The notes under the pieces are model-generated. The model saw nothing but the letters and a program-made list of their open reading frames with translations. It had not been told where the DNA came from and ran no database searches. DNA of 64,000 nucleotides from DAIQRJ01 sp963708795 (GTDB taxonomy: Bacteria; Actinomycetota; Actinomycetes; Propionibacteriales; DAIQRJ01): the NCBI GenBank assembly GCA_963708795.1, contig CAVPUH010000009.1:558001-622000 (forward strand). Direction: 5' to 3'. This document shows positions 47,362-58,600 of this stretch, piece after piece. The position numbers and the translations under genes were made by a program. Each line of letters opens with the position of its first letter. Positions within the stretch are counted from its first letter, which is position 1.

Positions 47362-48689
47362 ATGTTGGAGATGACGGAAGCGGGACCGACAGCCCGGTGT
47401 CAGCGTGCGTCGATCGGCTGACCTGATTGAGCTGCGCTGCGGTGGTCCGCTCCGCTGACGATGATGGGGAGCGGATCGATCGGATCGGGCTGCTGGACCG
47501 GGCGCAGTCCGCGTTGGCCGCCGCGCAAGCTCTGGAAGCGGTCGACTTCGAGACCTCGCAACTTGCAGGTGCAGGAGTCGCAGGGTGTGCCGGTGCGGCG
47601 GCGGGGGCTGGGGATCGCGGATCAGATCGGCTTCGCCACCAAGATGTCCGCCGGCGTCGGCGTCGCGCCGGTTGGCGGACGCGCGGGTGCTGGTGACGGA
47701 GATGCCCGCCACGCTGCACGCGCTGGCGGCCGGGCGGGTGTCCGAACGGGGTGTGCGGGCGGCGATCACCGAGACGCGGTGCCTGACCCGGGAGGACCGC
47801 GGCCGGGTCGACGCCGAGCTCGGTCCGGTGGTGGAGACGATGTCGGTGCCCGGAGATCACCCAGGCGGTGCGGCGGCGGGTGATCGAACTCGACCAGGAC
47901 GCCGCGGTACGTCGGGCAGCACGTGCCCGGGAGGACCGGTACGTGTCCATCCGACCCCTGCCCGACACGATGGCCAAGATCACCGCAGTCCTGCCGGTCG
48001 AACAGGCCGTGGCCTGCTTCGCCTCACTACGGCCGCCGCCGAAACAGCGAAAGCGACCGGAGACGAACGCACCAAGGACCAGATCAAGGCGGACACCCTC
48101 GTCGAGCGGATCACCGGCCAGGCCACCGCGGCTGCTATCCCGGTGGAGGTCCAGCTGGTGATGACCAGCGACGCCCTGCTGGGACGCTCCGAGGAACCCG
48201 CCCAACTCCCCGGCCACGGACCACTCCCCGCGTTCCTGGCCCGCCGCATCATCACCCGCGACCCGGCCACGCCAGCTCAGTGCCCGGGTGTGGGTCCGAC
48301 GCCGGCTGCTCGATCGACCGACCGATCGACGACACCGTCGCCACCATCGACACGAAGCGACGCCGGTTCGACGGCGCGTTGGCGGTGTTGATCAACGCCC
48401 GCGACCAGGTCTGCCGCGACCCCTACTGCAACGCCCCGATCCGGGACCTCGACCACCTCCACAACTACGCCGATCGGTGGTGCCACCACGCGCCGACAAC
48501 GGGATCGGCCTCTGCCAACGCGGCAACCTGGTCGACCAGATCCCCGGCTGGCACACCACCGGCACCGCCACACACCGGGTCGTGATCACCCCCACCGGAC
48601 ACCGCTACGACACCCGACCACCACCAGCCCTCGGACCCCGACTACCCAGAACCGGCAAACCCGGCGAACAACTCCCCCGAGCCGGCTAG
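47362..48689 (+). pseudogene. 13E12-type DUF222/HNH endonuclease protein, broken by many frameshifts
   Basis: Joining frames recovers MLEMTEAGPT, VVRSADDDGERIDRIGLLDR, QIGFATKMSAG, RRLADARVLVTEMPATLHAL, RVSERGVRAAITETRCLTRE, DRYVSIRPLPDTMAKITAVL, TGDERTKDQIKADTLVERIT and the C-terminal HNH part DQVCRDPYCNAPIRDLDHLH. This is the actinobacterial 13E12 repeat family (DUF222 plus HNH nuclease domain, function unknown, often in many copies). About nine frame changes are needed; seven fit a single extra base, the ones near 48035 and 48495 a missing base (or two extra). It is either decayed or a poorly sequenced copy of a repeat family. Confidence 0.75.
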
Positions 48690-49250
48690 CGGTTGCGGAC
48701 GAAGAGCAGGTCGTCGACCGTCCCGCCAGACGACAACGGGGCTGGCATCGACCGGGTCCCGGCGAACACGAAGCCGGCCTTCACCGCCACCCGGGCCGAC
48801 GCCCTCGTTCCGTCGGTCGACGATCGCTTCGACACGCTCGACGACCAGCGACCCACCGGCCAGGACGACGTCGCTCATCAAGCGCGCTGCTCGCGTGGCG
48901 ACGCCTTGCCCGCGCCATGGACGCGCGACCCAGTACGTGAGCTCGACGGTTCGAGCCGCCCGCCGCTGGAGGCTCACGAGGCCGATGAGCGCGCCCGACG
49001 CGTTGTCCCGGACCGCTCCGGTCAGCCCATACGGCCCATCGAAACCGAGAAGCAGGCCATCGACGACCGCCGCGCTCCGCGAACGCGACAGCGCCTCGGC
49101 ACCCGGGTCGAACCACAGGCCGAGACCAGAGGCACGTGTCCCGCACAGCAGCTCGACCTCACCCCGATCGCCCTCGGTCAGTCGGCGCACGGTGATGAAC
49201 CGGTCGGCAGCGTCGAGGTCGACGCCGACGCCATCCACCTGAACGCTCAC
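48686..49250 (-). CDS. GNAT family N-acetyltransferase (one frameshift)
   Basis: 187 aa after repair. The acetyl-CoA-binding region is VELTYWVARPWRGQGVATRA (R/Q-x-x-G-x-G/A), preceded by GLVSLQRRAARTVE. After VERVEAIVDRRNE the frame breaks; removing one base near 48805 restores ASARVAVKAGFVFAGTRS and VDDLLFVRNR before the stop at 48686. The fold is like RimJ/RimL acetyltransferases; the substrate is unknown. Start is GTG at 49250. Confidence 0.78.
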
Positions 49251-49296
49251 CTTTCATCCGCCGACCGACACAGCCTCACGCCTACGCTCCTGCCCT

Positions 49297-49781
49297 GTGA
49301 CCCCGCGCCCCAAGCTCTCCGTCCTCACCGGCGCGCCCGGGTCGGGCAAGACCACCCTGCTCCCGTCACCTCGTCCGCCTGGGCAACGGCCTCGTCGTCA
49401 TGGACATCGACGAACTGCTGGAGGACGGCGCGCTCCTCGGCGTCCCCATCGCCACCGACGACGCCGTCGCCGACTGGCCTGCCTACAACCGCTTGTGGCT
49501 CGGCATCATCGACCTTGCGCGCCGATCGGGGCATCCGGTCCTCTTCTGCTCGCCCCTCGTTCCCCACGAGTTCCCCGAGGCCGATGCGTGGGCGTTGCTC
49601 GACTGCGCCGACGACACCCGCCGAGCCCGGCTCACCGCCCGAGGGTGGAACGACCGGCCGCATCGAGGACGCACTCACCGACGCCGCCTACGACCGCACC
49701 GTCGTCCAGACCGCCTTCCGCAGCGACATCGAGGACCCGGCCAGCGTCGCCGCGCGCGTCGTGGCCTGGGCCACCGACTGA
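49297..49781 (+). CDS. Small P-loop kinase/AAA-type ATPase (two frameshifts)
   Basis: 160 aa after repair. It starts MTPRPKLSVLTGAPGSGKTT (Walker A), continues after an extra base near 49363 as RHLVRLGNGLVVMDIDELLE and PVLFCSPLVPHEFPEADAWA, and after another near 49657 as RRIEDALTDAAYDRTVVQTA to the stop at 49781. The VMDIDELL region may be Walker B. It resembles shikimate/nucleoside-kinase-like P-loop proteins of unknown substrate. It is divergent from the GNAT gene and 80 bp before the LuxR gene. Confidence 0.7.
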
Positions 49782-49861
49782 CCTCACTCCGCCTGTCAGC
49801 CAGAACTCCCCGTGCTCCGTTGCTCACTGGCCGCTGCGCCTGGTCGGTGCCACGATGGCCC

Positions 49862-52528
49862 ATGGTCACCACGTGGCCGCTGATCGGCCGCGACGCTGAT
49901 CTCGACGTGCTCGAGCGACACCTCTCCCCGACCTCCTCGACCGCCGGCGTCGTCCTGGACGGGCCCGCCGGCGTCGGCAAGACCACCCTTGTCCGGGAAG
50001 CCGCCTCGAGGTGCCGGACAGCAGGTGCGACAGTCCGCTGGCTCGCCGGCACGCAGACGTCGCGATCTCTCCCTTTCGGCGCGGTGGCCCAGCACGTCCG
50101 GCTACCCGATGGTCTCGACGCCGCCCGTGCCCTGCGCTTCGCCGCCGACTCCCTCCTCGACCGTGACACCGAACGAGCCCTCATCGTCGCCGTCGACGAC
50201 GCCCACCTCCTCGATCCCCTGTCGGCGACCCTCGTCCATCAACTCGCACTCTCCGGCGCAGCGCGACTGATCGTCTCGATCCGCAGTGGCGAGCCGGCAC
50301 CCGATGCGGTCACCGCGCTGTGGAAGGACCGTCACGTCGAGCGCCGGACCGTCGGCCCCCTGACACCTCGGCAATCGGCTGCGGCCACCGAGAGCTACCT
50401 CGACGGCCCACTCGACCGGCAGAGCGCCCAGCGCCTGTGGTCGCTGTCGGAAGGCAACCCGCTCTACCTGCGCCAACTGGTCGAGAGCTGGGTCGAGAAC
50501 GGGAGCCTGCGACCCGTGACGGGCGTCTGGCGCGCCACCGGTCGCAGCACCGTCAGCGGCGAGCTCGCCGACGTCCTCAGCACCCGCATCGGCCGGCTCG
50601 GCCCCGACGTCCAGCGCGTCGTCGCCCTCCTGTCCTGCTGTGAACCGTTGCCCGCCTCGGTCCTCACCTCCATGACCGTCGGTGGGGCGCTCGAGGCCGC
50701 CGAACGACTCGGTGTCGTCAGCGTCTCCCGCGACGGCGGCACGGTCCGGCTCGCCCATCCCTTGTTCGGCGAGGTGATCCGCAGTCGAACGCCGACACTC
50801 GCCGGCCGGCGGCTCCGCGGTGAGCTGGCGAGCGCGCTGGAGGCCGGGGCCGCCGCGACGGACGGCTCGGAACGGATCCGCCGCGCGACCCTGGCCGTCG
50901 ACGGTGACGTGGACGCCGAGGTCGCATCGCTCGTGCAGGGATCGTGGGACGCGATGCTCCTCGGTGACCTCCCGCTCGGAGAACGCCTCGCTCGCGCAGC
51001 CGTCGGCAACGGCCGCAGCCCCGACAGTGACGATGTCGAGGAGGACTTCGAGTCCGTCCTCGCTCTCGGGTACGCCGTCAGCTGGCAGGGCCGGGGTCAG
51101 GAGGCCGAGGATCTCCTCGCCCCGTTGACGAGAGGTGCCGGCGACGAGGTCGACGACGTTCGGGCGACGATCCCCCGGGTCGCGAACATGTTCTGGACGA
51201 TGCACCGTCCAGCCGCGGCCGACGAGGTCCTCGACAGCGCACTCGGACGGGTCAGCGATCCGGTGCTCCTCGACGAGCTCCGCGGGCTGCGGGCCGCGCT
51301 GACCTTCGTGCGTGGCGGTGCGGCCGAGGCCGCGGTCGCCGCCACCCGGATCCTGGCGGCGCCCGGACGATCCGACCGCGCCCGCACGTGGGCCGCTGCC
51401 GCCCTCAGCCCGGCACTCGCCGTCCTCGGACGCTGTGCCGATGCCGTCGAACTCGGGCGCCGCTCGAACCAGATCGCCACCTCGGGCGAGACGTCGGTGC
51501 TCCGGCAGAGCATCGCCACCGGCGAGATGCTGGGCTTGCTGACGCTCGGCGACGTGCGTGGTGCACGTGCCGCCACCGAGCGCCACACCGTGCTCGCGGC
51601 CGGCGAGCTGTGCGCGGGCGCGTTCGCGGCGATGTTCGCCGGCTGGACGGAGCTGGCCGCCGGACACATCGACAAGGCCGAACGCGCGCTGGGTGAAGCG
51701 GTCGCGGCCTTCAGCCTCGGCGATCCCGCCGACTGGACGTTCGTGGCGCGGACCGCTCTCGTCCGCGCGCAGGTGATGACGGGCCACGTCGACAAGGCAC
51801 GCGCCACGCTGGCCCTGGCGGTCGAGGGCTATCGGGACAGCGCTGCGTTCTTCGGCCCGGAGCTCCTCCTGGCCCGGGGGTGGGAGGCGGCGGGCAGCGG
51901 TCGGCCGATCGAGGCACTCGCGCACACACGCCGCGCCGCCGACCTGTCGCGAGGTCGCGGTCAGTGGGGGCTCGAGGTGCACGCACGGCACACCGCGGCC
52001 CGGTTCGGGGATCGCAGTGTGGGCACCCGACTGACAGCACTGACCCGGCTCGTCCAGGGAACGGCAGTTCGGCAGCTGGCCGCACACGCCACCGCGCTGG
52101 CCGCCGGTGATCCGGTAGCCCTGCTGACGAGCGCACGGGGGCTCCGCGACGCCGACCTCGGTGCCGCGGCCGTCGACGCTGCCGCCCAGGCGATCGTCGT
52201 GGCCAGACACAACGGCGATCAGGTCGCCGAGACCGCGGCACGGACTTTCGTCGACGATCTCCTCTCGACCCTCGGTCCCATCGTGACGCCCGCGCTCGCG
52301 ATGGTGCCTGTCTCCACGTTGACCGCCCGCGAACGTGAGGTGACCGTCCTCGTCGCCCGAGGCCTGTCCAACCGCGACATCGCCGCCCGGCTCGTGGTGT
52401 CCGTCCGCACCGTCGAGGGCCACATCTACCGGGCGTGCCACAAGCTGCAGGTCGAGGACCGCGCCGCGCTGGCTGCCCTGGCTCGACCACGTTCCGACAT
52501 CGTTCAAGCACAGAAGGTGAACGAGTAG
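49862..52528 (+). CDS. LAL-type LuxR regulator (ATP-binding)
   Basis: 888-aa large ATP-binding LuxR regulator. Residues about 5-250 are an AAA/NACHT-like ATPase: Walker A GPAGVGKTTLV, Walker B LIVAVDDAHLLDPL. A long TPR-like helical middle follows. The C-terminal HTH is LTAREREVTVLVARGLSNRD and RTVEGHIYRACHKLQ. Such proteins switch clusters on after binding a ligand and ATP. The start is ATG at 49862 (MVTTWPLIGRDADLDVLERH). It lies 84 bp upstream of the SARP gene that leads the injection-system genes, so it is a candidate controller of them. Confidence 0.9.
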   Translation: MVTTWPLIGRDADLDVLERHLSPTSSTAGVVLDGPAGVGKTTLVREAASRCRTAGATVRWLAGTQTSRSLPFGAVAQHVRLPDGLDAARALRFAADSLLDRDTERALIVAVDDAHLLDPLSATLVHQLALSGAARLIVSIRSGEPAPDAVTALWKDRHVERRTVGPLTPRQSAAATESYLDGPLDRQSAQRLWSLSEGNPLYLRQLVESWVENGSLRPVTGVWRATGRSTVSGELADVLSTRIGRLGPDVQRVVALLSCCEPLPASVLTSMTVGGALEAAERLGVVSVSRDGGTVRLAHPLFGEVIRSRTPTLAGRRLRGELASALEAGAAATDGSERIRRATLAVDGDVDAEVASLVQGSWDAMLLGDLPLGERLARAAVGNGRSPDSDDVEEDFESVLALGYAVSWQGRGQEAEDLLAPLTRGAGDEVDDVRATIPRVANMFWTMHRPAAADEVLDSALGRVSDPVLLDELRGLRAALTFVRGGAAEAAVAATRILAAPGRSDRARTWAAAALSPALAVLGRCADAVELGRRSNQIATSGETSVLRQSIATGEMLGLLTLGDVRGARAATERHTVLAAGELCAGAFAAMFAGWTELAAGHIDKAERALGEAVAAFSLGDPADWTFVARTALVRAQVMTGHVDKARATLALAVEGYRDSAAFFGPELLLARGWEAAGSGRPIEALAHTRRAADLSRGRGQWGLEVHARHTAARFGDRSVGTRLTALTRLVQGTAVRQLAAHATALAAGDPVALLTSARGLRDADLGAAAVDAAAQAIVVARHNGDQVAETAARTFVDDLLSTLGPIVTPALAMVPVSTLTAREREVTVLVARGLSNRDIAARLVVSVRTVEGHIYRACHKLQVEDRAALAALARPRSDIVQAQKVNE

Positions 52529-52612
52529 CGGACTACGCGTGACGGTATCCCTCGGATGCAGTGACGCTCCTCTTCGGACGGGCCGACGACCGGCCCTCCG
52601 GATGGAGCCAGC

Positions 52613-53470
52613 ATGAGCATGCGCACGGACGGGCCCGCTCCCCAGGATCCCTCGCCAGGCTGGACCGGCGAGTGGCGGCTCCAACTCCTCGGGTCCTTCG
52701 CGTTGCGCGCGCCGTCGTGGGCAGACGAGGTCCCCAGTCGTGCCCAACGACTTCTGGCTCTGCTCGCGGTCAGCGGGCGACGCCTGACCCGGGGATTCGT
52801 CGCCGGGCGGCTGTGGCCCGACGTGGCCGCCGACCGGGCCAACGCCAGCCTCCGGACGACCCTGTGGGGGTTCTCGCGGTGGCCGGACACCCCGGTCCGC
52901 GTCGACGGCACCGTCCTGTCCCTCGATGCCCGCGTCACCGTCGATCTCAACGAAGCGTCCGGGTTCGCCTCCGCCCTCGTCGATCCGGGTACGTCGATGG
53001 CCGGGTCGCCAGGGCTCGCGACCGATCGCGACGACCTCCACCTGCTGGTCCACGATCTGTTACCGGGATGGTCCGACGAATGGCTCGTCGTCGATCGCGA
53101 ACAGTTCCGTCAACTGCGACTGCACGCGCTGGAGGAGCTCGCCCGTCACCGCGCGGGTGCTCGTCGCTACGCCCAGGCGATCGCCGCGGCCATGGCGGCG
53201 GTGTCCGCGGAGCCGCTACGCGAGAGCGCCCATCGCCTGCTGATGCAGATCTACCTGGAGGAGGGCAACCGGTGCGAGGCGCTGCGGCAGTACCACGTGT
53301 ACGCGCGGTTGTCCCGCACCGAGATGGGCGTCGGGCCCACCGACGCGATGGAGTCGCTGTTCGCCTCGGCCCTCGCGGAGGCCGATCACACCGGACGCCG
53401 TGCGAGGCCCGCGCGCGCCGCGAGCCGCGCGCCCGGGCTCGCGTGGCCGAGGCCGGTGACGCCACGGTGA
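52613..53470 (+). CDS. SARP/BTAD transcriptional regulator of the injection-system locus
   Basis: 285-aa protein of the AfsR/SARP type. Residues about 20-110 are an OmpR-like winged helix (LQLLGSFALRAPSWADEVPS, LLALLAVSGRRLTRGFVAGR, LWPDVAADRANASLRTTLWG). Residues about 125-260 are the bacterial transcription activation domain, all helices (LHALEELARHRAGARRYAQA, LRESAHRLLMQIYLEEGNRC, EALRQYHVYARL). BTAD regulators are frequent at actinobacterial contractile injection loci. Start is ATG at 52613 with GGAG 6 nt upstream. It lies 58 bp before the AAA+ gene. Confidence 0.9.
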   Translation: MSMRTDGPAPQDPSPGWTGEWRLQLLGSFALRAPSWADEVPSRAQRLLALLAVSGRRLTRGFVAGRLWPDVAADRANASLRTTLWGFSRWPDTPVRVDGTVLSLDARVTVDLNEASGFASALVDPGTSMAGSPGLATDRDDLHLLVHDLLPGWSDEWLVVDREQFRQLRLHALEELARHRAGARRYAQAIAAAMAAVSAEPLRESAHRLLMQIYLEEGNRCEALRQYHVYARLSRTEMGVGPTDAMESLFASALAEADHTGRRARPARAASRAPGLAWPRPVTPR

Positions 53471-53528
53471 TGGGGCGATGACGACCCGTCCGACACAGTG
53501 ACCGGGCATCGGGACCGACGAGACGGAC

Positions 53529-55572
53529 GTGGGACGGGGTGACGGTGTGCCGGGCACGCATCCCTGGACGACCCTTCCCCGCCTGGTGGATCGCCTCGAC
53601 ACCTGCCTCGCCGGCGCGGTCGAACAGGCGACGCTGCGCTTCGGCTTCGGCCCCGGTGCGGACCCCTACCGCGGCCTGTACGTCGGCGACGACGAGGTCC
53701 GGCGGCTGCTCGCCGGCTCGCTCGACGAGGGGACCGCGGTGGACCAGTCGTGGCCAGGACTCATCGGCCCGGAAACCGACGACGAGCTCGACCCGTTCGA
53801 TACCGCGGTCCTCATGCTGGCCGTCGCCCCCGAGGTCGATCTCAAGTACGAGCGCGTCTACGCCTACCTCCAGGACGACGTGAACCGTCGGCGGCCGAGC
53901 GTCGCGCTCGCGCTCGACCTGTTCTGCGCCGACTTCGAAGCGCGCGTCCAGGCGCGCGAGCGCTTCGCACCGGACGCGCCGCTCCGCGCACGCCACCGGC
54001 TCGAACTGATGGGAGGCGATGCCGATCCGCTGCTCGGGCGGGCGATCCGAGCCGACCCGCAGTGGGTGCGCCACCTGCTCGGCGGGACCGGCCTCGACGA
54101 ACAGGTGGCCGCGGCCACCGAGCACGTCGAGCCGTCCATCCCGGTCGAGCACCTGCCCCTGCCCGCCGCGCTCGGCGCGATGCTGGCGGCCTGTGTGAAC
54201 GACGTGCGGGCGGGTCGACCGACGCGGCTCTGTCTGCTGGGCGACGACATCGATGTGCTCTCGTCGATCGCAGCGGGCGTGGCGTCGTCGGTCCCGATGC
54301 CCTTGCTGCGCACGCGATCCGGGCACCCGCTCGACGCGACGGCACTGGCGAGGATCGAGGCCGACTGCCGGATGCTCGATCGTGCCCTCCACCTCACGCG
54401 AGCCACCCGACCGGGTCGAGGCCGGCAGCGACCACGCACCTCTTGTCATCGTCACGACCTCGGACGCCGAGGTCCGGACGCGGCTCGCGGCGGCCGGGTA
54501 CCGATCCGCGGAGGTGCCGCGACCCGACGACGACCTGCGCCGGCGATGGTGGTCGATCGCCGCCGCCGACACGAACGCCGACGAGAGCGACCTCGACCGG
54601 CTCGCCGTGCGCTATCACCTGACGGCGACGCAGATTCGTACCGTCGTCGCGATCGCGGGTTCCCACCGCGGCAGCGATGCCGTCCGACCGGGCGGCGCTA
54701 CCGATGCCGACGCCCTCACCGCGGCCGCGCGAACCGTGGCCGCCGCGCCGCTGGACGGCCAGGCGCAGCGCGTCCCGCGGACCGCGACCTGGGCCGACCT
54801 CGTGCTCCCCGACCTGGCCATGCGCCACCTCCGTGACCTGTGCGACCGGGTCATCCATCGACCGCAGGTGCTCGATCGCTGGGGAATGGGCACGCGGACG
54901 GCGGGGCGCCGTGGTGTGAACGCCCTGTTCGCGGGCGCGAGCGGCACCGGGAAGACGATGGCCGCCCAGGTGATCGCCGGCGAACTCGAACTCGAGCTCT
55001 ACGCCATCGACCTGTCCGCGGTCGTGAGCAAGTACATCGGCGAGACCGAGAAGAATCTGGACCGGATCTTCGTCGCCGCCGAGCACGCGGACGCCGTCCT
55101 GTTCTTCGACGAGGCGGATGCCCTGTTCGGCAAGCGATCCGAGGTGAAGGACTCACACGACCGGTATGCGAATCTGGAGGTGTCGTACCTCCTGCAGAAG
55201 ATGGAGAGCCACGACGGCGTGGCCATTCTCGCCACGAACCTGCGCCAGAATCTCGACGAGGCGTTCCTGCGACGACTGGCCTTCACCGTGCACTTTCCGT
55301 TCCCGGAGCCGGCCGAACGATTGCGTATCTGGGCGCAGATCTGGCCGTCGCAGGTCCCGTTGGCCGCCGACGTCGACATCGACGAGATGGCGCGCCGCTA
55401 CACGTTCTCCGGCGGCAACATCCGGGACGTCGCACTGGCGGCGGCATTTCGGGCGGCGGCGGTCGGTGGGCCGGTGACGATGGCCGACGTCACGGCGGCA
55501 GCCGACGCCGAGTACGTGAAGCTCGGCGCCCAACTCGCCCCGCAGACCGTGCGCCGTCCCGTGTCCTGGTAG
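53529..55572 (+). CDS. AAA+ ATPase of the contractile injection system (Afp15/Pvc15-like; one frameshift)
   Basis: 680 aa after repair. Residues about 1-290 are a helical N-terminal region (LDTCLAGAVEQATLRFGFGP; HRLELMGGDADPLLGRAIRA). Residues about 430-680 are a CDC48-type AAA+ domain: Walker A GASGTGKT at 469-476, Walker B VLFFDEADALFG (D527, E528), sensor region ILATNLRQNLDEAFLRRLAF with the arginine finger. The frame breaks near 54395, between DRALHL and EPPDRVEAGSD; one extra base explains it. ATPases of this type are core genes of extracellular and cytoplasmic contractile injection systems, with a role in assembly or cargo loading. The start at 53529 is a GTG; another lies at 53547. Confidence 0.85.
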
Positions 55573-55600
55573 GCAGTCCTGGTAGGCAGTCCGGGTAGGC
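55565..55600 (+). repeat. 13-bp tandem repeat over the AAA+ stop codon
   Basis: CCTGGTAGGCAGT occurs at 55565-55577 and 55578-55590, followed by a partial third copy CCGGGTAGGC (55591-55600). The first copy contains the TAG stop. It lies between convergent genes and looks like replication slippage. Confidence 0.6.
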
Positions 55601-55609
55601 GGCGGCCGT

Positions 55610-58600
55610 TCACATCGCCCGCACCTTGTTCAGATAGCCCCAGGTGCCCGCCGGATGGTTCGCCTCGACCTCCGAACGCAGTCCCGCCTCTTCCTTGTAC
55701 TTGTCCACGAGCCCGAACGTCTTCCAGTACAGCGTTTCCCACCCGTTCAGGGTGGCCCGCGCCTTCTGCAGACCCTCGGCTCCCTTGATGGTGTTGGACA
55801 GCCCGTGTTCGCGATACAGACTCTCCGCCTGACCGATCTGGCTCTGGGCCTCGTCGCGGCGCGCCACCATCTGCTTGATGTTGGCGCGAATCGTCGCGAG
55901 GTCGTTCTCCTTCTCCACCGCCTTCGCCGCCTCGAGCTGCTCAGCCGTCGGCCCCGCCGGCGTGGTCGGGACGGGGCTACCGGCCACCGCGGCCGCCGGC
56001 GCCTTCGCCATCATCGCCCGGACCCGACGGAGTTCGTTGACCGCCTCCTGCCGGCGACCGCCGATCCGACCCAGCATCTCGGTGTAGGCACCGGTGTCGC
56101 CGGTCTCCTTGAACTTGCCCGCGAACCCCCGTAGTGCCGCATCGAGCGTGCCGAGGTCGCTGTCGACCTTCTTCAACGCAGTCTCGGCATCCGCGAGCTT
56201 GCCCTGGCCCACGCTGGCCCGGGCGGCCTGCACGGGGTTCGCCACCACGAGGGTCTTGTACGAGTCCGAGAGCGACTCCGTGCCCTCGGGGAAGGCGTAG
56301 CCGATGCCGCCTTCCTCGGTGCCGGCAGGTCGCACGGTGCCCTGGATCGCGGCTTTGTATCCGTCGTCCTCCTTCGAGATGAGCGCCAACTCACGCTGCA
56401 CCGCGGCCTTCACCTCCGGGGTTCGACGGCCATCGACGAGCTTCTGCTGGCCGAGAGCGGCGATCCGCGTCCCGGCCGCCAACCAGGCCGGCCGCAACCG
56501 TGGGCTGGCGACCCGGCTGCTCCAGGCCACCGGGTCGGAGGCCGTGGTGATGATCGATTCGAGTTCGGGATCGCCGCCTTCGAGGCCACGACTGTCGACG
56601 TTCTGCTTGACGTAGGCGGCCGGGTTGACGACGGCGCCGACCTCGCCCTTCGAGATCGCGGTCCCGAAGGCCTTGGCGGTCTTCGTGGCACTGAAGGTCT
56701 TGTCCTGCTCGTCGATCCGGCTCTTGGCGGCACCGGTGCTGTCCACCTCGCCGGTGTAGGACGACGTGCGCCCACTCCCCATGGCCGGAGCACTGCCAGC
56801 TGTGATGTTCCCGCCCCCGGTGTAGGAACCGGCGTACTTCCAGCTGTCGGACGCCTTGCCGCTCTTGTCGTAGGTGGTGGTCTTGCCGCCTTCGAACTCG
56901 CCCTTGCCTGCCAAGTTGAGAGTCACGCCGAAGACGCCGAACTTGACGCCACGCTCGCTGGTGGCGCCCTCGATGTCGCCACTTTCCCGCAGCGCCGCCC
57001 GGTAGCGAGCGGCGATCGCGTCGAGCGCGCCCACTGTCCTCGCGTTGCGGATCGCCTCCAACTCCCCGGCCGCCGTGGCTGGGAAGATCATGCCGACGAT
57101 CCGGGTCCGCGACTTCCCTTCCGAACCGCTGACGCCACCGTTGACGAGGCCGCTCGAGACGCTGAGCGAGCCGCTCGTGTCACTGGCCTCCTTCACACTG
57201 ACCCGGACGAGAATCCGGTCGCCCGACAGCATCGCGCTCTGCACGTCGACCTGGGTCGAACTGCTGAAGCCGAGGGATCCCCCGAGGCCGATGCCGCCCC
57301 CACTCTTGCCCTCCAGGCTGCCCTTGAGGCCGAGCGAGGAATCGTCGGTGACCTGGATCCGATCACCCTCCTTCGTCGGCAAAGCGGCCCCCGCACCACC
57401 CTTGAGGGCCAGCAGTTCCCGGCCCACCCCACCCCAGCCGATCGACGGTGCGCGAGCAAGGATCCGCAACTCCGGCCAGGACGGTCGGGCGTCCTTGCCG
57501 CCGGCCTTCACGGCGTCGCTGTAGACCTGCGCATCCTCGGCGGAGAGCACGTGACCGAAGGTGACGCTTCGGGCCGCGGTCGCCTTCCCTTCGATGGACG
57601 CCGACCCCGACTCTCCGCTCGCCTGGCTGCGCTCGGACGTCGAACTGACGGTGAGCCCACCTGACACCGCGATCGTCAGGGTGACCTCGTAGCGCTTGGT
57701 GCCGGCGTCGGGAGCCGCGTCGGGGTCCGGGTTCTTCCACTCGCTGACGTTGACGAGAACCTTGCCGCCGAACGCGACCTCCTTGCGCGTGGTCGTCGAC
57801 ATGCCACCCGTGCGGCCAGCGTCCGCTTCCCGTTTCCCCTGCGTCGTCTTGGGATTCGAGTCCGGTGCCCAGGACTTCTTCTCTTCGCTCGTCGTGTTCG
57901 TCGCGCCGAGCCCCACGCCCTTCGTCGGGTCCATGATCGCCGTGATCGCGGTGTCCGACTTCGTCGTCGTGCCGGACTGGAGTTCGCCGGTGCCCTCGGG
58001 ACTGCCGTCGGTACTCGGCTTCTCCTTCCCCACCTTGGTCTCGCGGCTGGAGCCGTACGCCAAACCGTCGGCCGTCATCTTGACGCCTCTGGTGCTGGAG
58101 GTGTCGGTCAGCTCGTCGCCCTTCTTCACCACGTCGCGACTCACCTGTTGATACCCGCTCGCCAGCCCGATCTTCGTCGTGTCGGTGTGTTCGCTCGACG
58201 AGGAGTCACCGCCGGCCACGGCCTTCTCCCGCTTGTCCGTGGTCGTCACCTCGCGACCCAGCGAGGCCGGGGTGTAGGCCGTGGTCGTGCCGGTGGTGTG
58301 CTTGACCGTGTTCGCGCCGGAACTTCGTGTCTGCACGTTCTTGTCGGCCACCGAGTAGCCGCTCACCCCGAGCGATGTCGTTCGAGTCGCGTCCGTCTGC
58401 GCGTAGCCCACGGTCCCGTTGGGGCGCACGAACGCCCTGGACTCCGACGTCCCGGACGCCGCCGAGTAGTCGCCCTTGTCCGACACCTTCCCCCCGCGCA
58501 TGCCGGTGCCGTCGAGGAGCGCCGCACCGGTCGGTGTGGTCGCCGTCGCTTCGGGGACACCGATACCCCGCCGTGCCGCCAGTTGCTGGATCTTCTGCCG

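Noticed and set aside
50102..53053. A 983-codon open frame on the - strand
   Set aside because: It is antisense to the LuxR and SARP genes and has shadow-like composition.
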